Part shown: piece after piece, positions 55,555 through 60,736 of the stretch
Layout: the number at the start of each line of letters is the position of its first letter
Position numbering within the stretch: position 1 is the stretch's first letter
IMG/VR virus record: IMGVR_UViG_3300047494_000097
Span: 1 to 60,736 of that record
Reading direction: 5' to 3' (one strand)
From: a virus
DNA length: 60,736 nucleotides
Made by a program: the position numbers and the translations under genes
Notes under the pieces: model-generated
Database searches by the model: none
What the model saw: only the letters and a program-made list of their open reading frames with translations
What the model was told of the DNA's origin: nothing

Positions 55555-58500
55555 TCAGCCTCCGGTGGGCAGACCCGACAGATGCCCAAACCAGGCGGCT
55601 TGCCTGAGCACAATGCCGCCCCAGCCTTGCTCACCGAACCCGTCATTTTCAGACAGAGGCGACACGGTTGGATGGCCGCATTCGTTGGTGATCACGTTGA
55701 ATGTGCAGCCGTTGCCGCCGGCCGGGAGGATGTCGGTCTGGAAAACAGGAACCACTTCGCCGCCGACGTTCCAGACCATGCCGAGCTGAGCTTGCGAAAC
55801 GTCGGTGTAGCCGGTGCTGTCGTTGGCTTGGCTGCTGACCGGGCCGGTGGCGCCGTTGACGTTGTATTCCATGTAGCCCTGCGCGACGATCGTGCCGTCG
55901 ATCAGGATCGTAATGTAGTTGCCATTCCAGTCGGCCACGAGATGCCTGACCGTTCTCGGAACGTAGTTGGTCTGACACCAGAAATAGCCATTGTTCCAGT
56001 TGCCGCTGCCAAGGGAATAGCTGGTGTGGGGCGCGATGCTGTACGTTTCGCCATAGTAGGAATAGGGCGTCGCGAAATCGAGCTGAGCGCCATATTCCAG
56101 CTGGCCGTTGACCATCGACGAACAGCCTGTGTTGCTGAGCGCAAAGTCGTCGTTGAGATCGATTTCATGGCCATTGCTGCCACTCACGGCCAGAGGGGTG
56201 CCATTGTTGGTGGTGCCGTATGGATTGTTGTTCGGGTAGGGCGTCAGCTGCATTCCGGTGAACAGCCAAGTCGTGAACCAGCTGTGATAGCCAACTGGCG
56301 GGATGTAATCGAACTCCAGCACCATTCCGGGCCGGAAATACGCGGGGATGCGATAATACCCAGCGTAGATCTGCTCTGGCGTGCATTTGTTGTGGTTCTG
56401 CGCGCAGAGGGCTTTGACGTGCAGACCGTCCGCCTCGACAGGAATGAGGTCATTCGGATCGCCCACTGGATAGGTGCGATTGACCGAAAAGAAAGCGCTT
56501 TGCTCGCCATAGCCTTGTCCGGTGTCCTGCGGGCTGCCGATCGCCGCGCCATAGTTTCCTTCGAGATAGTTGGTGTAAATGTAGTTTCGGAACTGGGTCG
56601 AGGACGTGATATTCGGTGCAACCGTTTCTCCGGAGACGACGCCGCTCGTGCCGAAGATCATGTCGAAATAGGGCGTCAGGCCGGCGACACTCGACGGGTT
56701 TCCATAGGGCACGCTGCCGGGGATCTGCGGCAGAATGTTCGTGGTCGGATAGTTGACCGTCGTCAGGAAAGTGTTGGTCGCATCACCTGGCCCGACGGCC
56801 TGCGGCGTGTCACCGGAGGTCGCGGCAAAGCCGAAGATGTCGGTGTAGCCGTCATAAGTGCCATACGAGCTGTCAGTGCTGGCGCTGTCCATGAAAAGCC
56901 CGATGTGGTCGGGATTTCCCAGCGCCGCGAGCGTCGTGGTGTAAAGGATGTGATAGGTATTGCCAGTTCCGCTCAGCGAATAGCTGAAGTTCACATTTGT
57001 GCCGTCGGTGTCGATCCGATAGGTCGTTTCGGCCGTCCAGACGGCGTATTGGCTGTAGGCGGCCGCGGTGAATAGGTTCGTGGCGTTCGCGCCCTGGAGA
57101 CTGGTTTCGCTGATAACGTTGATGTTCGACGCCGCATCGTTGGCGCCGCTGTCATCGATCAGCGTGTATTTTCCCGTCGTCGACGAATAGAGATACATGC
57201 CGAGGTTGTAGCCGCCATTGCCGTTCGGATTGTCCATCGCGACGGTGTAGGTGGCCGGGCCCGACGCGAGCTTGGTCATCAGGCTCTTGGCATTGGTCGC
57301 ATTCGCGTGCCGCGGATCGAGCAGCTTCAACGGCGACGAGGGCGTCCCGGTGCCGGAGATCGAAGCCGTGCCCTGGTTGTTCCACCCAAAGGTGCTGCCG
57401 CCGATGGTGGCGACGGTCGAGCCGGAATCGGTCACCAAGCTGATCGCCGAGCCCGCCGGATAGGATCCCGCGGAGGTCGGCGTGCCGTTCGCTTCCACGG
57501 AGTAGGGGCCGGTCGCAAAGCTGCTGACGGCCGCGACTTTGTAGAAATACTCGACCGTGGATAAGCCGGTATCAACGAAAGGCAGCTGCACATTGGTGGC
57601 GATCGGGCTGCTCGGGTTTTCGCCGCCGCTGGTCGTCGAGCGGGTGATCGTGTAGCCGGTCACCGGCGGGTAGGCGACGACCGGCGTCGCGTTGATGGTG
57701 TTTTGCGCGGCACCAGCGGTGACCGTCACACCGGTCGGCGCCGTCGGCGCGGCGGCGGTCAACGCCGTCACACCGGGCGCGATCAGCTGCGGATTGGTGA
57801 CCCCGCCGGCATAATCAAGGCGCGTAAGGGTGACGACATCAGGCGTGCTTGTGGCGGTTTGATATTCCGGCACAACGTTGATGCCGATTTCCGTGGGATT
57901 GCCGAGCGTCGTCGCCGGCTGGCTGGTGATCTCGGTCCAGTCGGCGGCCTGGCCATCAAGCGAATACCAGAACTGATAGTTGATGCCGTCATAGATGACG
58001 CGGAACCAGATCGGGCTGCCATAAACCGGCGTCGGGATCGTGCCGATGTTCGGATAGACGCCGGCATAGCTTGAATAGTTGGTGTAGTTTTCGACGGCGA
58101 TCTGATTGTTTTCTTCACCGAACAGGGAGAGCTGACCGGTGGTTGGGTTGAGAAGCGCGACGCCGCCCTGGAAATATTCCTCCGCCGGATGGCTGATGGT
58201 GAGCTGGACGGTGTAGGTGCCGACCGCGCCGGTCATCGGCGTGACCAGGCTCGAGACACCGGGACCGACGCCCGTCGCGGCGCCGGTCAGCACGATCGGA
58301 CTGGTGCCGCCGCCGGTCTCGGTGGTGGTGCTGACCGTCGACTGATGGCCCCAGACGAAGCCCGCGCCATTGAGCGAGACGACCGGGCTTGACGGCTGGG
58401 CTACGGTCGGGGTGCCAGATGCCTCGTTGCTCGGCGAGCTCTCGCCGCCAGTGCTGACAGAGGTCAGCTTGTAATAAACCGGCGTGCCGGCGGGCTCGGT

Positions 58501-59598
58501 GTCGTTGTAAGGCCCGTTTCCAGTGATGGCGGTCACATAGGGGGTCGAACCTTCGCCATTCGGGGTCAGGCTTTTGTAGAGGTTGTGCGACGCCGGCGCT
58601 GTGCCGGTGCTCGCATTGACCCAGGAGATGATGTTGACGCCGACGCCTGGCGTGACGGCGAGCGTAGGCGGGTTCGGCGCGGTGTGGATCGTCTGCGGAG
58701 TGGCCGTTGCTTCATTGCTGAACGGGCTTTGGCCGGCGCTGTTGACCGCGGTGAGCTTGTAATATTCGGCGACACCGTTCGCCGCGACATCGGTGTAGGG
58801 ACTGGACCCGGAGATCAGGATGCCGGTCGTGCTTTCGCCGTTGGCGGCTAGGCCCTTGTAGAGATAATGCGCTGTGATCGGCGCGCCGTTGGAGGCGCCG
58901 TCAGTCCAGCTGATCGTGTTCTCGCCATTGCCGCTCATCGCGACCAAGGTCGGCGCGGCCGGCGGACTGACGGTGCCGATCGCGACGCCGCTTGCTTCGT
59001 TGCTCACCGGCGAGGGGCCGGCGATGTTGTTCGCCGTCATCTCGTAAAATTCGGTGATGCCGACTTGCGCGGTGCTATCGGTGTACGGGCTCTGGCCGGT
59101 GATCGGGATCGCGACCGTGCTCAGCTCGCCATTCGAGACCAGGCTGCGATAGAGGCTGTGGCTGGTGATCGGGGCGCCGCCGGTGGTCGTGCTGTCGACC
59201 CAGCTGACGACGTTCTGGTTCAAACCAGGTGCGACGGTGATGGTTGGTGCGCCTGGCGGGGTGGCCGCTGGCGCGAGGATCACCGGAACACCGCCGACGG
59301 TGATGTGGACGTTCTTGTTGGCGTCGATGGTTATCTGCGGCAGGTTCGACGTCGAAATGTCGATTGTGCCGGTCAGCTTGAGGTTGGTGGCAACACCGCC
59401 GTTGATGTCGACCTTTTTCGCCAGCTCTGCATTGATCGCCGCGTTTTCTTCGGTCGGCGAGATCTTCGGGACCGAGGGAACCTCGACGGGACCTTGCAGG
59501 TTGAGACCGCCGGGCGATTGTGCGAGCACCATCGACACACCGCCGACGGTCGCGAGAACGACGGCGATTGCGGCGAATGATTTCCAAAATCGCCTCAT
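55555..59598 (-). CDS. Giant Sec-signal fibre: FN3 domains and GH16-like C-terminus
   Basis: The 1347-residue protein begins with a signal-like segment (MRRFWKSFAAIAVVLATVGG then VSMVLAQ). FN3-type units follow at about 113-205, 211-300, 307-398 and 640-735, each ending YYKLTAVN...SPFSNEA-like. Concanavalin-like parts lie between. The last 380 residues resemble GH16 (FRPGMVLEFDYIPPVGYHSW, HEIDLNDDF near residue 1145), but the third acid is Asp rather than Glu. It lies between gp46-like and gp47-like genes. A glycan-binding or cleaving fibre is inferred. Confidence 0.7.
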   Translation of the reverse strand: MRRFWKSFAAIAVVLATVGGVSMVLAQSPGGLNLQGPVEVPSVPKISPTEENAAINAELAKKVDINGGVATNLKLTGTIDISTSNLPQITIDANKNVHITVGGVPVILAPAATPPGAPTITVAPGLNQNVVSWVDSTTTGGAPITSHSLYRSLVSNGELSTVAIPITGQSPYTDSTAQVGITEFYEMTANNIAGPSPVSNEASGVAIGTVSPPAAPTLVAMSGNGENTISWTDGASNGAPITAHYLYKGLAANGESTTGILISGSSPYTDVAANGVAEYYKLTAVNSAGQSPFSNEATATPQTIHTAPNPPTLAVTPGVGVNIISWVNASTGTAPASHNLYKSLTPNGEGSTPYVTAITGNGPYNDTEPAGTPVYYKLTSVSTGGESSPSNEASGTPTVAQPSSPVVSLNGAGFVWGHQSTVSTTTETGGGTSPIVLTGAATGVGPGVSSLVTPMTGAVGTYTVQLTISHPAEEYFQGGVALLNPTTGQLSLFGEENNQIAVENYTNYSSYAGVYPNIGTIPTPVYGSPIWFRVIYDGINYQFWYSLDGQAADWTEITSQPATTLGNPTEIGINVVPEYQTATSTPDVVTLTRLDYAGGVTNPQLIAPGVTALTAAAPTAPTGVTVTAGAAQNTINATPVVAYPPVTGYTITRSTTSGGENPSSPIATNVQLPFVDTGLSTVEYFYKVAAVSSFATGPYSVEANGTPTSAGSYPAGSAISLVTDSGSTVATIGGSTFGWNNQGTASISGTGTPSSPLKLLDPRHANATNAKSLMTKLASGPATYTVAMDNPNGNGGYNLGMYLYSSTTGKYTLIDDSGANDAASNINVISETSLQGANATNLFTAAAYSQYAVWTAETTYRIDTDGTNVNFSYSLSGTGNTYHILYTTTLAALGNPDHIGLFMDSASTDSSYGTYDGYTDIFGFAATSGDTPQAVGPGDATNTFLTTVNYPTTNILPQIPGSVPYGNPSSVAGLTPYFDMIFGTSGVVSGETVAPNITSSTQFRNYIYTNYLEGNYGAAIGSPQDTGQGYGEQSAFFSVNRTYPVGDPNDLIPVEADGLHVKALCAQNHNKCTPEQIYAGYYRIPAYFRPGMVLEFDYIPPVGYHSWFTTWLFTGMQLTPYPNNNPYGTTNNGTPLAVSGSNGHEIDLNDDFALSNTGCSSMVNGQLEYGAQLDFATPYSYYGETYSIAPHTSYSLGSGNWNNGYFWCQTNYVPRTVRHLVADWNGNYITILIDGTIVAQGYMEYNVNGATGPVSSQANDSTGYTDVSQAQLGMVWNVGGEVVPVFQTDILPAGGNGCTFNVITNECGHPTVSPLSENDGFGEQGWGGIVLRQAAWFGHLSGLPTGG

Positions 59599-60170
59599 TC
59601 GTAGTCTCCCGTTTCATAGTCAGGCGTGTAGTCAGACGGGCCGTTATCGGGCACGACGATGGGCGGAGGTGTGACGATCGGCGTATAGGTCGAGGGGACG
59701 CCGGTGGCCGGCTGCGGAGCAGGGACATCGGTCCAGGCCCAGCTGAAATTGAACCCGAGCGTGGCGTTGCCGGGCTGCTCGACGACGACGCTGATGAGGA
59801 TGGTGGTCGGGCCGTTCCAGAAGCACTGAACGCTGACGCCGGAGGCCACGCCGTCGTCGACGAGCCATTGCAGCGCTTCAAGACAGATGTCCTCGGCGCG
59901 GCGCAGCAGCGTCGTCTCGTCTGTCTTCACCGCGCGACGCAGCTGCCAGAGCCGTGATCCGATCGGCGTGGTGGTATAGGTGTCGGCCCACCATCCCATC
60001 AGCTCGGGCGAGCTGCCGGCGGGCGGAACGTAGCCAGCCTCGGCGCGACGCCACGAGAACAGGCTGACGCACACGGCGGTGTGGATCCCGCCATCGGTGG
60101 CCAGGCCGCCGAGCGCGGCGAACCAGTCGCCCTCGAAGAGCGCTGGCACCCAGGCGATCGCAATATCCAT
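59595..60170 (-). CDS. Mu gp46-like baseplate protein
   Basis: The 191-residue protein has GGIHTAVCVSLFSWRRAEAG, GWWADTYTTTPIGSRLWQLR and EALQWLVDDGVASGVSVQCF, the GP46 pattern. It is a baseplate wedge component near the hub. The C-terminal 40 residues are Pro-rich. Confidence 0.88.
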   Translation of the reverse strand: MDIAIAWVPALFEGDWFAALGGLATDGGIHTAVCVSLFSWRRAEAGYVPPAGSSPELMGWWADTYTTTPIGSRLWQLRRAVKTDETTLLRRAEDICLEALQWLVDDGVASGVSVQCFWNGPTTILISVVVEQPGNATLGFNFSWAWTDVPAPQPATGVPSTYTPIVTPPPIVVPDNGPSDYTPDYETGDYE

Positions 60171-60706
60171 CAGGAACCGGGGACGGGCTCGCCGCTGGAG
60201 CTGCTGCCGGACTGCACGCCCGAGACGCGCAGCTCGCGCATCGCCACCTGGTCGGATGTGCCCTGGCCGGCGGTGATGTCGCCGGTGGCAGTGATCGCCC
60301 CGGTGACCGCCAGCGTCGGGGTGATAATGTTCAGCGCGGTGGCGGCGGTGATCTCGAGCGTGCCGCCCTGCTTGAGATGAATGTGATTGCCAGCACCGTC
60401 ATCGAGCGCCCATTCGCCAGGTTTCAGGCCTTTGGTCCGGGTGCCGGGATCATTCGACCCCATGACGATGCCGCGGTTGCGGTCGCCGCCGGTGAACATC
60501 ATCACCACCTGCGTGCCGACGGGCGGGCAGGAGCTGAAGCCCCAGTGGTAGCAGACTTCCTGGTTGTTCAGCATCTCGATCGCGCTGATCTCGACCTGCA
60601 TCCGCTGCGCCGCGCCGCTGTCATCGACCAGGCGCACGGTGCCGACGGCCATCGCGTTGCGGATGCGCGCGACCGCCCGCGACACCTGATGGGTCCAGGC
60701 ATTCAC
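60170..60706 (-). CDS. Mu gp45-like baseplate spike protein
   Basis: The 178-residue protein, GTG start, contains WGFSSCPPVGTQVVMMFTGG, DRNRGIVMGSNDPGTR and LKPGEWALDDGAGNHIHLKQ, the Mu gp45 (V) pattern, then a beta-helix-like end (ITPTLAVTGAITATGDITA). It forms the membrane-piercing spike below the hub. It is coupled to the gp44-like gene across the contig joint. Confidence 0.9.
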   Translation of the reverse strand: MNAWTHQVSRAVARIRNAMAVGTVRLVDDSGAAQRMQVEISAIEMLNNQEVCYHWGFSSCPPVGTQVVMMFTGGDRNRGIVMGSNDPGTRTKGLKPGEWALDDGAGNHIHLKQGGTLEITAATALNIITPTLAVTGAITATGDITAGQGTSDQVAMRELRVSGVQSGSSSSGEPVPGS

Positions 60707-60736
60707 GGCTGAGACGGACCGTTCAGGTGTCGCGGG
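60599..60736. repeat. Terminal direct repeat, right copy, plus 13-base fold-back end
   Basis: 60599-60724 repeats 1-126. The final 13 bases (60724-60736) are the reverse complement of 60676-60688, inside the repeat, and do not match the continuation at 127 onward. This fold-back is most likely a chimeric read end, not biology. Confidence 0.8.

Noticed and set aside
1-60736. Transposable Mu-like phage
   Set aside because: The tail is Mu-type, but no transposase, MuB-like ATPase or Mu ends are visible, and an integrase with attP is present.

Overview
The window is a complete temperate bacteriophage genome, closed into a circle by the assembly. Bases 1-126 recur at 60599-60724, so the unique length is about 60.6 kb. 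It has a high-GC gene set with ATGA/GTGA overlapping starts throughout. The host is probably an alphaproteobacterium. This is inferred from the GapR-like and Rmf-like domains, the BrnT/BrnA and MazE (DUF3018-type) families, the DUF6745-like protein, and an attP core matching the 3' half of a tRNA-Thr(GGT). No host gene fixes the genus.

Virion genes form one leftward (minus-strand) unit. It starts with HNH endonuclease at 17.2 kb and runs through terminase small and large subunits, a Sec-signal protein, HK97-type portal, prohead protease and capsid, and the head-tail connectors. A Mu-type contractile tail follows: terminator, DUF2635, sheath, tube, frameshifted chaperone, tape measure, gp43-like and gp44-like proteins. 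The unit crosses the contig joint into gp45, gp46, gp47 and gp48-like baseplate proteins at 60.7-53.8 kb. It then covers a large fibre and adhesin cluster with two GH16-like enzymes, small membrane proteins, endolysin, overlapping spanins and a holin-like protein. It ends at a hairpin terminator at 43.15 kb. The particle is therefore a myovirus mosaic: HK97-like head, Mu-like tail, but tyrosine-integrase lysogeny rather than transposition.

Between the terminase end and the early genes (17.3-20.4 kb) lies a toxin-antitoxin island: BrnT/BrnA, a HigB/RelE-type toxin with an Xre antitoxin, and MazE/MazF. In the middle is a very short hydrophobic peptide gene with a strong promoter, ribosome-binding site and stacked hairpins, resembling a type I toxin.

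The leftward early operon (28.3-20.5 kb) encodes a GapR/Rmf-like fusion, a RuvC-like nuclease, small zinc proteins, a RepA-type RecA-fold ATPase next to iteron-like repeats, a possible regulator, and an Acb2/Tad1-like anti-defence protein among small unknowns. The immunity region (29.4-30.1 kb) has divergent YdaS/Cro-like and CI-like genes with candidate operators. A promoter of nearly identical design lies at 32.17 kb and would drive the rightward recombination operon.

The rightward operon (32.2-40.6 kb) carries a YqaJ-type exonuclease, a coiled-coil protein, a probable single-strand annealing protein, a DUF6745-like protein with 37 tandem tetrapeptides, a Cys-rich protein, an excisionase-like protein and the integrase, followed by attP. 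Downstream are an ASCH-like protein, zinc-ribbon proteins and a DUF4214 surface-type protein, which is a candidate lysogenic conversion gene.
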